The position numbers were made by a program, and so were the translations under genes. From assembly GCF_913053745.1 (NCBI RefSeq), contig NZ_CAJXGF010000018.1:1-46232 (forward strand): a stretch of 46,232 bases of DNA, written 5' to 3'. Of this stretch, positions 1 through 8,317 are shown piece after piece (within the stretch, counting starts at the first letter, position 1; each line of letters begins with the position of its first letter). The notes beneath the pieces were generated by a model. The model saw only the letters and a list, made by a program, of their open reading frames with translations, was not told where the DNA came from and made no database searches. This DNA comes from an uncultured Nitratireductor sp. GTDB lineage: Bacteria; Pseudomonadota; Alphaproteobacteria; Rhizobiales; Rhizobiaceae.

Positions 1-299
1 AGGATGAAGACGAACAGGCCGATGAACATGATGCGCCGCACCAGCTCGGCGAACCATGTGTCGAGCGATGCGGTGCCGAGCGCCAGCCAGACCGCCGCAA
101 TGCCGACCTCGATGCCGGCAAGGATCCAGAACAGCGAGCGCGCCGCCTGCATAACGGTCGTCTCCCAGCCCTGCGCGGCATCCGCGACCTCATTTTCCAG
201 CGTAGTGAGGAGCGAGCCATCCTGTGCAAGGGCGGGCTGGACAAGAAGCAGGGCGCCGAGGCTTGCGACCAGGGCGAGTCTAGTTCCCGGTGGCCTCAT
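1..299 (-). CDS. trbL: TrbL, N-terminal part (mating-pair-formation inner-membrane protein), cut by window edge
   Basis: Partial gene entering the window from the left; only the first 99 codons are present. The predicted product starts MRPPGTRLALVASLG and has a signal peptide ending near LVQPALAQ. It then shows a hydrophobic segment (SLFWILAGIEVGIAAVWLALG) and a second one at the cut edge, the pattern of TrbL/VirB6-type polytopic channel proteins of conjugative type IV secretion systems. The ATG at 299-297 lies inside the end of trbK, a 20-bp overlap that suggests translational coupling. The order trbB-C-D-E-J-K-L matches Ti-type trb operons, which would place trbF, G, H and I further left, outside the window. 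The assignment rests on gene order plus the signal-peptide and membrane pattern. Confidence 0.8.
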   Translation of the reverse strand, partial: MRPPGTRLALVASLGALLLVQPALAQDGSLLTTLENEVADAAQGWETTVMQAARSLFWILAGIEVGIAAVWLALGTASLDTWFAELVRRIMFIGLFVFI

Positions 300-486
300 T
301 GCCCTGCCCCTTCCCATTGTTCCAGCGCGGCCGCATCTCCTGCCCGCCGGTGGTGTCATACTCAGGTGGTGTGTCGAGGGGTCGGCGTGCCCGGTCCGGT
401 GCCCCGCCAAGGTTCGGTACGACCCAGACCGCAACAGCGATTCCGACAATGACAGTGGCTGCCGCGATGATAAGTGTTCTTGTCAC
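280..486 (-). CDS. trbK: TrbK-type small membrane protein (candidate entry-exclusion protein)
   Basis: A 68-residue protein starting at a GTG whose bases overlap the trbJ stop (GTGA overlap), so it was probably missed by simple ATG searches. Residues 5-24 form one transmembrane segment (LIIAAATVIVGIAVAVWVV), followed by a hydrophilic Pro/Arg-rich tail. In trb operons the gene between trbJ and trbL is trbK, which in classical systems is a lipoprotein that blocks entry of a like plasmid. No lipobox cysteine is present here, so this fits the non-lipoprotein TrbK-like variants rather than canonical TrbK. Function is inferred from position; sequence alone would not identify it. Confidence 0.72.
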   Translation of the reverse strand: MTRTLIIAAATVIVGIAVAVWVVPNLGGAPDRARRPLDTPPEYDTTGGQEMRPRWNNGKGQGNEATGN

Positions 487-1283
487 CAGCGCGGCTCCAT
501 CACCTGGCCGCCCGATGTCGACGGCGCATTCGAGTTGAAAAAGTCCTCGCGGCGTGTCTGCGCGAGATCCTTTGCGGCCTGTTCGGATTGATGCCAGGTC
601 GCCATCATCGTGATCTGCTGGGAGACGAGGCCACGCAGCTTCTGTGTCTGCGCCACCTGTTGCGCGGCAATCTGATGGCCGACCTGAAGCGCCTGCATCT
701 GTCCGACGGAGCTCTGCGACATCGAGCGAAGCTGGCTCATCGTCGCCTCTTCGCTGGCGAACTGATCGGCCGTCAGTCCGGCCGCCCGCAGCGTCGCCGA
801 AATCGTCTCGCGATTGGTGTCCGACCACGACTGGTAGCTCGAGGAGAAATCCGCGCCGTTCGCGAGCCCTGTCTCGAACTCGGCGAAGCTCTCGAAGCGC
901 TGCTTGAGAACGTCGTCGATATTGCCCATCGCGAAGGCGATGCCTTCGCCCTGGTTGACGAGGCTCTGGAGCGCCATGAGGTCGCTTTCGACCTGACCCC
1001 AGACGTGATCGGGAAGCTGCAGCGTGTTCTGCAGCATGTTCTCGTAGATGCGGAGCTGATTCTGGATTTGCTCGGAAAGTTGCGTGATCTGCGTGATCTG
1101 GTTCTGGATCTGCTCGGCCGACTGACCCGTGAGTCCCACCAGCTCGGCGTTGTTGAGGAGCTGCGTCCATTCGGTCGCGTTCCCGGTGACCGCACCGGCA
1201 CAAGCCGGCCCCGTGAAAGCCAGGCACGCGCTCATCATCGCGGCGGTTGTGATCCTATTCACGTGTGAGAATGGCTTCGGCAT
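483..1283 (-). CDS. trbJ: TrbJ, periplasmic VirB5-like pilus-tip/transfer protein
   Basis: A 266-residue protein starting MPKPFSHVNRITTAAMM with a clear signal peptide cleaved near PACAGA. The mature part is Gln/Ser-rich and strongly helical, with repeated QIQNQ segments (QSAEQIQNQITQITQLSEQIQNQ is split over two helices) typical of TrbJ/VirB5 coiled-coil proteins that sit at the pilus tip. The ATG at 1283 has a purine-rich ribosome site (GGAAAGGGGG) nine bases upstream and lies 29 bp inside the end of trbE. A longer reading frame to 1556 exists but its extra N-terminus is a shadow of trbE coding sequence. It is coupled downstream to trbK by a GTGA overlap. Confidence 0.88.
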   Translation of the reverse strand: MPKPFSHVNRITTAAMMSACLAFTGPACAGAVTGNATEWTQLLNNAELVGLTGQSAEQIQNQITQITQLSEQIQNQLRIYENMLQNTLQLPDHVWGQVESDLMALQSLVNQGEGIAFAMGNIDDVLKQRFESFAEFETGLANGADFSSSYQSWSDTNRETISATLRAAGLTADQFASEEATMSQLRSMSQSSVGQMQALQVGHQIAAQQVAQTQKLRGLVSQQITMMATWHQSEQAAKDLAQTRREDFFNSNAPSTSGGQVMEPRW

Positions 1284-3702
1284 TGCCGATCCCCCTTTCC
1301 ATAAGCCACGCAGACGTCCAGTCCGGACCATGATCCTTGTGCAACTGGTCGATGCGTTTGAGGTCTTCCTTGCCCGAGGCGCCTGCGAACGCGAGCGCGA
1401 CCGGGCCCAGCGCCATGTCGAATAGCCGCCTTCCCTCGGGGCTTGCGACGTAGTACTCGCGCTTCGGCGTCGCGGTCGCGACGATCTCGATCTGGCGCTC
1501 GTTGAAGCCCATGCGCTCATAGAATTCGCGTGTTCCCGGTTCACGCGCGGCGCCATTGGGCAGGCAGATCTTGGTCGGGCAGCTCTCCTTAAGCACGTCG
1601 ATGATGCCTGAGCTTTCGGCGTCCGAGATCGACTGTGTGGCGAGCAGAACGGCGCAGTTCGCTTTCCGCAGGACCTTCAGCCACTCCCTGATCTTGTCCC
1701 TGAAGGTGGGATGGCCGAGCATCAGCCAGGCCTCGTCGAGAACGATGAGGCTGGGCGCGCCAGTCAGGCGCTTTTCGATCCTGCGGAAGAGATAGAGCAG
1801 CACCGGCACGAGATTGCGCTCGCCCATATTCATCAGCTCTTCGATTTCGAAAGTCTGGAATGCGCCGAGCGCCAGCCCGTCCACTTCGGCGTCGAGCAAT
1901 TGCCCCATCGGCCCATCGACCGTGTAATGGTGGAGCGCATCCTTGATTTCGCGCATCTGCACCCCGCTCACGAAATCCGAGAGCGAGCGGCCGCGCGCCG
2001 ATGCCATCAGTCCGACCTGCCGCGATATCGCGTTGCGATGATCTGGCGTGATCGCAACACCTTGCATGGCGATCAGCGTCTCGATCCATTCGCTTGCCCA
2101 GGCTCGGTCTCCGTCGGTCGACAACTCGGCCAGCGGGCAGAACGAAAGGGAAATCTCTTCCCCTCCCCCGATCTCGTAGTGATCGCCCTCGGCGGCGATC
2201 GTGAGCGGGCGCAGCGACCGGCCCTTGTCAAAGGCGAATATCTGCGCGTTTTTGTAGCGGCGAAACTGGGCCGCGATCAACGCAAGCAATGTCGACTTGC
2301 CCGAACCGGTCGGACCGAACACGAGCGTATGCCCTACATCGTCGACGTGAAGGTTCAGTCGGAAGGGCGTCGAGCCCGAGGCGACCTGCATCAAGGGTGG
2401 GGATCCGGTCGGATAGAACGGGCACGGCGCGGTCGTGCTGCCAGACCAGACCGAGTTGAGCGGAATGAGGTCCGCCAGATTGCGCGTGTTGACGAGCGGT
2501 TCGCGGACATTGGCATAGGTGATGCCCGGCAGGCTGCCGAGATAGGCTTCGGTCGCGTTGAGTGTCTCGATGCGCGCGCCGAAGCCTTCGGCCTGGATAA
2601 GTCGGCGCACCGCCTCGGCCCCGTCGCGCAGCCGCGCCTCGTCGCTATCGAAAAGGACGATCACCGGTGTGTAGTAGCCAAAGGCGACGAGTTGGGACGA
2701 GGCCTCGGCAATTGCGTCCTCGGCCTCGGCGACCATCATCATCGCGTCCTGATCGATCGCACGGCTCTGGGTCTGGAACAGTTGGTCGAAGAACGGCCGC
2801 ACCTTCTGCTGCCACTTCTTCCGGGTGCGTTCGAGTCTTGCACGCGCTTCCTGGTCGTCGAGGAAGATAAAGCGGCTCGACCACCGGTAAGTGAGCGGTA
2901 TCAGGTCGAGCGAAGTTAGGATCCCCGGCCAGCTCTCGGCCGGAAACCCGTCGATCGCCACGACCGCCAGATACCGCCCGTCGACCACAGGTGACAGGCC
3001 GTGGTGGAACTCGGCAGTGGCCAGCCAGTCGAGATACATCGGGATCGCCGGCAGGCGCACCGGATGGCTCTCGCCCACAATGCAGAACCGGATGAAATGG
3101 AAGAGTTCGTCGTACCGGACCTCGCGGTCGGTATCGGTGTCGGCGACCGTGCGCGTCACCATGCGCCGGATCGAAAGTACATTGGCCAGATACTGCTCGA
3201 ACTCGCGGATAGACGTGCGGAAGGTGTCCAGGACCACATCGGCGTAGGTCTCCGAGCGGCTGTCACTGTCAGAATAGACATAGCGTGCGAGGCCCGAGTG
3301 CCGCCGCCCGGGCGGCCGGTAGGTTAGAATGATGGCGTGCTGGCTCTCAAAATGCCCGCTCTCGGCCTCGAATTGCGCCCGGCGTTCATTGTCGATCGCG
3401 CGCGTTACCGAGTCGGGGAAGTGGCAGTCCTCGCGCGCCGGATAGGCAACGGTCGGGATGCGGACTGCCTCGACCTGGATCATCCAGCCCGAGCCGAGAC
3501 GGGACAGGATCGTGTTGATCTGCCGCGACACCTCGTTGCGCTCGAGGTTGGTCGAGCTCTCCGAATCCGGGCCGGCAAAATACCAGCCGGCCATGACCGA
3601 CCCATCCTTGAGCAGGATCATGCCATCGTCGACCAGACCCGCATAGGGTAGAAGGTCGGAGAAGGACGGGCGGGTGTTGCGAAACTGACGAAGCGCGACC
3701 AT
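1255..3702 (-). CDS. trbE: TrbE, VirB4-type conjugal transfer ATPase
   Basis: An 815-residue ATPase, the usual TrbE length. It begins MVALRQFRNTRPSFSDLLPYAG at 3702, five bases after the trbD stop. It has the N-terminal CagE/TrbE/VirB domain, then Walker A (GPTGSGKSTLLALIA, about residue 460) and Walker B (SLIVLDEAWLMLG, about residue 650). VirB4 family members power pilus assembly and substrate transfer at the inner membrane. A frame extension to 3867 only reads through trbD in another frame and is rejected as start. The stop TAG lies inside trbJ. Overlapping and closely spaced genes indicate one trbB-L transcript. Confidence 0.95.
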   Translation of the reverse strand: MVALRQFRNTRPSFSDLLPYAGLVDDGMILLKDGSVMAGWYFAGPDSESSTNLERNEVSRQINTILSRLGSGWMIQVEAVRIPTVAYPAREDCHFPDSVTRAIDNERRAQFEAESGHFESQHAIILTYRPPGRRHSGLARYVYSDSDSRSETYADVVLDTFRTSIREFEQYLANVLSIRRMVTRTVADTDTDREVRYDELFHFIRFCIVGESHPVRLPAIPMYLDWLATAEFHHGLSPVVDGRYLAVVAIDGFPAESWPGILTSLDLIPLTYRWSSRFIFLDDQEARARLERTRKKWQQKVRPFFDQLFQTQSRAIDQDAMMMVAEAEDAIAEASSQLVAFGYYTPVIVLFDSDEARLRDGAEAVRRLIQAEGFGARIETLNATEAYLGSLPGITYANVREPLVNTRNLADLIPLNSVWSGSTTAPCPFYPTGSPPLMQVASGSTPFRLNLHVDDVGHTLVFGPTGSGKSTLLALIAAQFRRYKNAQIFAFDKGRSLRPLTIAAEGDHYEIGGGEEISLSFCPLAELSTDGDRAWASEWIETLIAMQGVAITPDHRNAISRQVGLMASARGRSLSDFVSGVQMREIKDALHHYTVDGPMGQLLDAEVDGLALGAFQTFEIEELMNMGERNLVPVLLYLFRRIEKRLTGAPSLIVLDEAWLMLGHPTFRDKIREWLKVLRKANCAVLLATQSISDAESSGIIDVLKESCPTKICLPNGAAREPGTREFYERMGFNERQIEIVATATPKREYYVASPEGRRLFDMALGPVALAFAGASGKEDLKRIDQLHKDHGPDWTSAWLMERGIGNAEAILTRE

Positions 3703-3707
3703 TCCAA

Positions 3708-4007
3708 TCAATGCCTCCGCCACGGTGAGGCGGTCGGACGATAGTCCGCGCGATAGCCGATATGGCGCAGATAGACCTGTCGCATCATCGGATCGGCTTT
3801 GGCCATCATGCGAAGCGCAGCCAATACGGCGGCCCAGATGGCGATCCCGAGCAGCACGGAGAACCACGTCAGGACCACGAAGATCAGGATCACCGCGGCA
3901 AGACCGGTCAGCAACACCATCTCCCGATCGGCTCCCATCAAATGGTTCGGGCGCGAAAGCGCCCGATGGATGCGGGATCGTGCGAAAGCAACGCCAGGCT
4001 CAGCCAT
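3708..4007 (-). CDS. trbD: TrbD, VirB3-like inner-membrane protein
   Basis: A 99-residue protein with two adjacent hydrophobic stretches ([21 protein letters not shown] and [17 protein letters not shown]) after a basic N-terminus beginning [20 protein letters not shown]. That is the size and topology of TrbD/VirB3, which associates with the TrbE/VirB4 ATPase at the inner membrane. The C-terminus ends in a basic tail after a DPMMRQVY segment characteristic of the family. The start overlaps the trbC stop by 8 bp and the stop is 5 bp from trbE, so it is co-translated with both. Confidence 0.9.
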   Translation of the reverse strand: MAEPGVAFARSRIHRALSRPNHLMGADREMVLLTGLAAVILIFVVLTWFSVLLGIAIWAAVLAALRMMAKADPMMRQVYLRHIGYRADYRPTASPWRRH

Positions 4008-4377
4008 CGCTCCCCTCCTCTACTTCGGCCTGCGGCGCCTCATCGGCAGGATAGCCGATCGAGGCGCCGCTCGCGCCGAACAGGCCGACGATCTGGGTGG
4101 CGCCGAGGAGGATGCCGGCGACCAACACGACATACATTAGCCTGCGCGCGAAATCGTTGAGCTCGCCGCCGAAGATCAGCATGCCGCCTGCGACCGCAAC
4201 GGCGGCTAGCGCGATGAAGCCCGCAACTGGACCGGTGATGGACTGCTGTATCTGTTGAAGCGGCCCTTCCCAGGGCAGACCGCCGCCACTTGAGGCGAGC
4301 GTTGGCGTGGCAAGCGCGACAAGCAAGAGCGTTGCCGCGACCGGTACGGCAGCCAGAGCGTGGATGTTATGCGGCAT
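4000..4377 (-). CDS. trbC: TrbC, VirB2-like pilin precursor
   Basis: A 125-residue pilin precursor starting [19 protein letters not shown] signal peptide ends near [13 protein letters not shown], then come two hydrophobic helices ([18 protein letters not shown] and [22 protein letters not shown]) separated by a short loop containing ELNDFARR. This is the TrbC/VirB2 arrangement; in the family the pilin is processed and often cyclised before assembly. The ATG at 4377 lies 11 bp inside trbB. A longer frame to 4455 is a trbB shadow and is rejected. The acidic C-terminal tail after the second helix is long compared with many TrbC pilins. Confidence 0.9.
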   Translation of the reverse strand: MPHNIHALAAVPVAATLLLVALATPTLASSGGGLPWEGPLQQIQQSITGPVAGFIALAAVAVAGGMLIFGGELNDFARRLMYVVLVAGILLGATQIVGLFGASGASIGYPADEAPQAEVEEGSDG

Positions 4378-5338
4378 GATTTTCCTCGTCGATCTGGGGA
4401 TTGTGATCGGTCGTGTAGCGCCCGCCGTCGAAGCCCGTGACATGCACGACATCACGCACCCGCCGCCCGTGGCCGGCGCGTTCGATCGAAACGACGAGGT
4501 CGACCGCTTGGCCGATCACCTCACGCATCGGCTGCTGGCTTACCTCCGCGGTCAATTGTTCGAGGCGGCAGAGCGCGGAGATGGCGCTGTCGGCGTGAAT
4601 TGTCGTCAAGCCGCCCGGGTGGCCGGTATTCCATGCCTTGAGGAGGGTCAGCGCGGCGCCGTCGCGCACCTCGCCCACGATGATCCGATCCGGCCTCAGC
4701 CGCATCGTGCTCTTCAAAAGCCGGGCCATGTCCACTGTGTCGCTGGTATGAAGGGCGACCGCGTTCTCGGCGGCGTACTGGATTTCCGAAGTGTCCTCCA
4801 GAATGACTAGGCGGTCGTCGGGTGACAGCGAGATAATCTCCGCAATCACGGCGTTGGCCAATGTCGTCTTGCCTGATCCGGTGCCGCCGCTGATCACGAT
4901 GTTCATGCGCGAAGCAACGGCGCTCCGCAGCACGATTACCTGGCCGTGGGTCATGATTCCGGCGCGCACAAATTCCTCCAGTGGGATGAGCCGGGAAGCA
5001 CGCCTGCGGATGGTGAACGTGGGTGCGGCGACGATCGGTGGGAGCAGACCCTCGAAGCGGTGCCCGCCGATCGGGAGTTCGCCCGAGATGATCGGCTGGC
5101 TTGCATCCACTTCGGTCTGCAGCGCATGGGCCACGCTGCCGATAATGATTTCCGCGGCACCGGGCGCGAGCGCGCCGATGGACGCAATCCCCTCCCCCAG
5201 CCGTTCCACGAACAACCGGCCATCCGGATTGAGCATAATTTCGACGACGAGCGGATCGTCCAGTGCGTGACAGATCGTTTCGCCGAGCGCATCCTGAAGC
5301 TTGCGCACGAGCCGAGAATCGGAGGGAGTCGAACTCAT
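4367..5338 (-). CDS. trbB: TrbB, VirB11-type transfer ATPase; first gene of the trb operon
   Basis: A 323-residue secretion ATPase. Walker A ([15 protein letters not shown]) is near residue 155, followed by the Asp box ([10 protein letters not shown]) and Walker B-type segment ([13 protein letters not shown]). This hexameric ATPase drives pilus biogenesis at the inner membrane. The ATG at 5338 has a good ribosome site (GGAAGGAG, about seven bases upstream). It is the first gene of the trb operon; unlike Ti plasmids, no traI autoinducer-synthase gene precedes it. Expression must start in the 521-bp region shared with repA. Confidence 0.95.
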   Translation of the reverse strand: MSSTPSDSRLVRKLQDALGETICHALDDPLVVEIMLNPDGRLFVERLGEGIASIGALAPGAAEIIIGSVAHALQTEVDASQPIISGELPIGGHRFEGLLPPIVAAPTFTIRRRASRLIPLEEFVRAGIMTHGQVIVLRSAVASRMNIVISGGTGSGKTTLANAVIAEIISLSPDDRLVILEDTSEIQYAAENAVALHTSDTVDMARLLKSTMRLRPDRIIVGEVRDGAALTLLKAWNTGHPGGLTTIHADSAISALCRLEQLTAEVSQQPMREVIGQAVDLVVSIERAGHGRRVRDVVHVTGFDGGRYTTDHNPQIDEENHAA

Positions 5339-5458
5339 GGCTCGCTCCTTCCCGAGATTGTCAGGCCACCTTCGTTACGGCCAGTCATTGCCGACATTGC
5401 GTCCACCGCGACTACTCCTTTGCGAGATGCAGGTCTTGCCCGAATGACCAGAATTGAT

Positions 5459-5482
5459 CACCCCGGCAGAAGTGCCGGGGTG
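5459..5482. repeat. Perfect 10-bp inverted repeat (strong hairpin)
   Basis: CACCCCGGCA, a GAAG loop, then TGCCGGGGTG: ten paired bases with a tetraloop. It lies 121 bp upstream of trbB. Neither side is followed by a T-run, so an ordinary rho-independent terminator is not supported; an operator, parS-like site or transcript leader structure is possible. Confidence 0.7.
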
Positions 5483-5527
5483 GTTCCCTGATTTGCCCTG
5501 GATACCTTTTTGGCAGGGGCGTTGACG

Positions 5528-5547
5528 CGACTCACTTTGCTGAGTCG
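5528..5547. repeat. Inverted repeat CGACTCA-6-TGAGTCG
   Basis: Perfect 7-bp arms separated by six bases, in the trbB-repA control region. Arm length and spacing suit a dimeric DNA-binding protein or partition protein. Function not determined. Confidence 0.55.
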
Positions 5548-5564
5548 GGTTCAAAATCGGCAGG

Positions 5565-5583
5565 GATCCGCCAATTTCGGATC
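5565..5583. repeat. Inverted repeat GATCCG-7-CGGATC
   Basis: Perfect 6-bp arms with a 7-base centre, about 280 bp upstream of repA and 18 bp from the previous inverted repeat. Candidate operator or partition site; weak evidence on its own but notable as the third repeat in a row. Confidence 0.5.
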
Positions 5584-5859
5584 AGTGACGAGGCTCAGCC
5601 GGCGCGGTCGCTGTCTCCCCTGTCAAAACTGCCGGGATAAAATCTTGAGTTAAATGCGCGGAGGGTGCGGCGTAAGTGACGGAAAAAACGATAAGAATTG
5701 GCTCAGAGCCGAAACTAGACGCTCTCTCGGCGCGACTCGTACTAGGGTTTCATTAACCAAAAACTGCTTGCGCCCAATCCAGAATCGCCCATAGTAATAA
5801 CGCTTTCCCATGTGTTGTTTTGGAAAAAGCGTTATTTCAAGGAAAGAGAGAGCTCGGTG

Positions 5860-7053
5860 GTGCCGGTCATAGAGCAAGAAGAGTTGGATTTCGACGAAGA
5901 GATCATCCAGCAGGGTGAGTTGATCTCTGACCGGTTGAACATGCTCCGTTTGGAACAGTATCCGCCTGATGCGCAAAAGGGACTGCGATTGTTCTCCCTT
6001 GCGGAGGTGGCAGATTTCATTGGTGTAACGCAAAACCACATCAAGAAGCTTCACCTCGACGGAAAGGGTCCTGTTCCGACGGTGTCATCCTCGGGCAGAC
6101 GCTCCTACACGGCAGAGCAAATGCTGGAGCTTCGACAGTATCTCGACAAACACGGCCGAAGCGACGTGAAGAACTATGTACCGTGCCGTCGCGAGGGCGA
6201 GCACCTGCAAGTGATCTCTGTTGTCAACTTTAAGGGGGGGTCGGGCAAGACAACAACCACGGCCCATCTTGCACAGTACCTTGCACTTACAGGGCACCGG
6301 GTTCTGGCTATCGACCTTGACCCGCAAGCATCGCTCACCGCGCTTCACGGCATTCAGCCCGAGCTCGACAAGAATCCATCCTTGTTCGAAGCACTGCGCT
6401 ATGACGATGGACGGCGCTCAATTAAGGACATAATCCAGCCTACCAACTTCCCGGGACTGGATATCGTTCCTGCGAATTTGGAACTCCAAGAGTACGAGTA
6501 CGAAACGCCATTGGCGGCCGCCAACTCGCATGAGGGCCGCCTCTTCTTTACGCGCATCTCAAGAGCTCTCAAGGAAGTGGACGACCAGTATGATGTGGTC
6601 GTGATTGATTGCCCGCCGCAGCTCGGTTATTTGACACTCACCGCTTTGACCGCTTCCACAGCAGTGCTGATCACGGTGCATCCCCAGATGTTGGATATCA
6701 TGAGCATGAGCCAGTTCCTGCTGATGCTTGGCGGTATCTTGCAGTCCATCAAAGGTGCCGGTGCCAAGGTCAGACTCGACTGGTTCCGTTTCCTTGCAAC
6801 CAGATATGAGGCGACAGATGGGCCCCAGGCGCAGATGGTTGGCTTTATGCAAGCTATGTTCAGCAAGAGAATGCTGAACAATCAAATGGTGAAATCTACA
6901 GCTATCTCTGACGCCGGGATCACCAAGCAGACGGTTTACGAAGTCGAACGTGCCCAGTTCGTGCGGGCGACCTACGATCGGGCCGTCGAGTCTTTGAACG
7001 CAGTGAACAGTGAAATCACCACTCTCGTTCACAAGGCTTGGGGTCGAAAATGA
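5860..7053 (+). CDS. repA: RepA, ParA-type partition ATPase of the repABC cassette
   Basis: A ParA-family ATPase of about 397 residues. An N-terminal helix-turn-helix (LAEVADFIGVTQNHIKKL) is followed by the deviant Walker A motif (NFKGGSGKTTTTAHLAQ, near residue 122), LAIDLDPQAS and VVVIDCPPQLGY. RepA partitions the plasmid with RepB and represses the operon. I chose a GTG at 5860 (another GTG at 5857) because AAGGAAAGAGAG lies just upstream and the leader length then fits RepA proteins. An ATG at 5812 in the same frame has no ribosome site. repB follows after 78 bp. Local base composition is less GC-rich than the flanking trb and DUF1403 genes. Confidence 0.93.
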   Translation: MPVIEQEELDFDEEIIQQGELISDRLNMLRLEQYPPDAQKGLRLFSLAEVADFIGVTQNHIKKLHLDGKGPVPTVSSSGRRSYTAEQMLELRQYLDKHGRSDVKNYVPCRREGEHLQVISVVNFKGGSGKTTTTAHLAQYLALTGHRVLAIDLDPQASLTALHGIQPELDKNPSLFEALRYDDGRRSIKDIIQPTNFPGLDIVPANLELQEYEYETPLAAANSHEGRLFFTRISRALKEVDDQYDVVVIDCPPQLGYLTLTALTASTAVLITVHPQMLDIMSMSQFLLMLGGILQSIKGAGAKVRLDWFRFLATRYEATDGPQAQMVGFMQAMFSKRMLNNQMVKSTAISDAGITKQTVYEVERAQFVRATYDRAVESLNAVNSEITTLVHKAWGRK

Positions 7054-7131
7054 ATCCAAACTTGACAGCCGTGCAAATCGCCAAAAAACAGAGGCAACTC
7101 AACAAGATATCGTTGATTTCAGGTATGACGA

Positions 7132-8127
7132 ATGGCTAGAAAGCATCTTCTCGCGAATATCGGCGTGCAGCCAACAAAGCTGGCGCATTCCACCAAAAAG
7201 GAGGAATCACGCGTCGAATATGCGCGTCGTGGTGCGTCGCGTTCAATGATGCAGTCGCTTGATGATCTAGCAGAAAATTCGATGCGGGTGCTTGAGGGTG
7301 ACGTGATTGTTTCGCTGGACCCAGAGAAACTGGACCCCTCCCCCTACCAAGACCGTATCGGCGAGGATCCGGGGAAAGACCAAGAACTCCTTGAAGCGAT
7401 CAAGGAAGCAGGGCAACATCAACCTGTTCTGGTTCGACCGAATCCCAACGACAACACGCGCCATATCATTGTTTTCGGACACCGCAGGGTGCGCGTCGCC
7501 AAAAAGCTAGGCCAAAACGTCAGAGCGGTCATCAAGCCCCTCGAAGAGATTGCTCACGTGATTGCGCAAGGCCAGGAGAACTCGGCTAGAGACGATCTCA
7601 GCTTCATCGAGAAATCGCTGTACGCACGACGGCTCCAAGAGTCCGGGATCGATAAAGGCACGATCAAGAGCGCTCTCACCATAGATGACACTTTGCTGTC
7701 CAGAATGCTCTCGGTAGCCGAAACTGTCCCTGCCCCTGTTCTCGACGCTCTTGGTGCCGCCAAGGGCATAGGACGTGATCGCTGGGAAGACCTCAAAAAG
7801 ATCGTTCAGATCCCCGCGAAAGCGGCGCAAGCGTTGGAATTGGTTCAGTCGGACGCATTCTTGGGGCTAGAGGAAGGCGATCGGTTTGGCGTTCTCATTG
7901 AGAAGCTCAAGGTCTCCGGCGCAAGGAGGCCTAAAAAGCACCCTCCTGCGGAAAGTGCCTGGAGCCTATCCAACGACGCCGTGAAGGTCTCTACCAAGGA
8001 TAACGGGAAAGCTTTCACCTTGGCTTTGAAATCCAAGGACGCCTCGCAGTTTGGCGCCTATCTCTCGAATAGACTAGAGCGTCTCTATCAGGATTTTCAG
8101 GAGAACAGAGAGGAGGGCAGCGACTAA
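7132..8127 (+). CDS. repB: RepB, ParB-type partition protein of the repABC cassette
   Basis: A 331-residue ParB-family centromere-binding protein. It begins MARKHLLANIG, the typical RepB start, and has a ParB/sulfiredoxin N-terminal domain (DPSPYQDRIGED, then QHQPVLVRPNP, then IIVFGHRRVRVAKKLG as the GHRR box, and IAQGQENSARDDLSFIEKS). A helix-turn-helix region and the RepB C-terminal domain follow. RepB binds parS-type sites and works with RepA. The gene ends 190 bp before repC; that interval encodes the antisense RNA. This replicon carries two further ParB-like genes near 40.9-42.6 kb, but only this one sits in a repABC operon. Confidence 0.94.
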   Translation: MARKHLLANIGVQPTKLAHSTKKEESRVEYARRGASRSMMQSLDDLAENSMRVLEGDVIVSLDPEKLDPSPYQDRIGEDPGKDQELLEAIKEAGQHQPVLVRPNPNDNTRHIIVFGHRRVRVAKKLGQNVRAVIKPLEEIAHVIAQGQENSARDDLSFIEKSLYARRLQESGIDKGTIKSALTIDDTLLSRMLSVAETVPAPVLDALGAAKGIGRDRWEDLKKIVQIPAKAAQALELVQSDAFLGLEEGDRFGVLIEKLKVSGARRPKKHPPAESAWSLSNDAVKVSTKDNGKAFTLALKSKDASQFGAYLSNRLERLYQDFQENREEGSD

Positions 8128-8165
8128 ATCAACGGCCGGAACTTGCGGCCAGAAGGAAATTTGGC

Positions 8166-8215
8166 AAAGAAAAAGGCCACCGAAATCGCTTCCGGAAGCC
8201 CTCTCTTATTGTGGT
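8166..8215 (-). ncRNA. Counter-transcribed incompatibility RNA (ctRNA) between repB and repC
   Basis: On the minus strand a promoter (TTGACT, 17 bp, GATTCT) is followed by about 50 nt that contain the palindrome GCTTCCGGAAGC. They end in a hairpin (GGCTTCCG pairing imperfectly with CGGTGGCC) directly followed by TTTTTCTTT, a rho-independent terminator. repABC plasmids carry exactly such a small antisense RNA here, which represses repC and determines incompatibility. The 5' end is estimated from the promoter; the 3' end is set at the T-run. Confidence 0.75.
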
Positions 8216-8221
8216 GATTAG

Positions 8222-8250
8222 AGAATCGCACTTCCGAGAATCACAGTCAA
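8222..8250 (-). promoter_or_regulatory. Promoter of the ctRNA
   Basis: On the minus strand, the -35 box TTGACT (complement of 8245-8250) and -10 box GATTCT (complement of 8222-8227) are separated by 17 bp. This is the best promoter match in the repB-repC gap and points away from repC, as expected for the antisense RNA. Confidence 0.65.
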
Positions 8251-8317
8251 GGCTCTTTTGAGTCGTGAGCGTCGATTCGGCGAGCAGTTTTCTATTGCCT
8301 AGCGATAGGTGAAGAAA

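Larger units (their letters stand above)
5339..5859. promoter_or_regulatory. Non-coding divergent control region between trbB and repA
   Basis: No convincing gene lies in these 521 bases. They must hold the promoters for trb (leftward) and repABC (rightward). Visible structure consists of three inverted repeats spaced over about 125 bp (5459-5482, 5528-5547, 5565-5583), and A+T-rich sequence from about 5640 to 5810 just before repA. In repABC plasmids this interval commonly holds the RepA/RepB-controlled promoter and sometimes parS-type sites; which repeat does what cannot be told from sequence alone. Confidence 0.6.

Noticed and set aside
280-1227. 315-codon minus frame across trbJ and trbK
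   Set aside because: Only its last 68 codons are real (trbK from the GTG at 486); the rest is trbJ read in the wrong frame.
5459-5482. Hairpin as a rho-independent terminator
   Set aside because: No T-run follows on either strand, so it was listed only as an inverted repeat.
5339-5859. Quorum-sensing traI gene before trbB
   Set aside because: No LuxI-like frame is present in the region; no frame of convincing composition was found.
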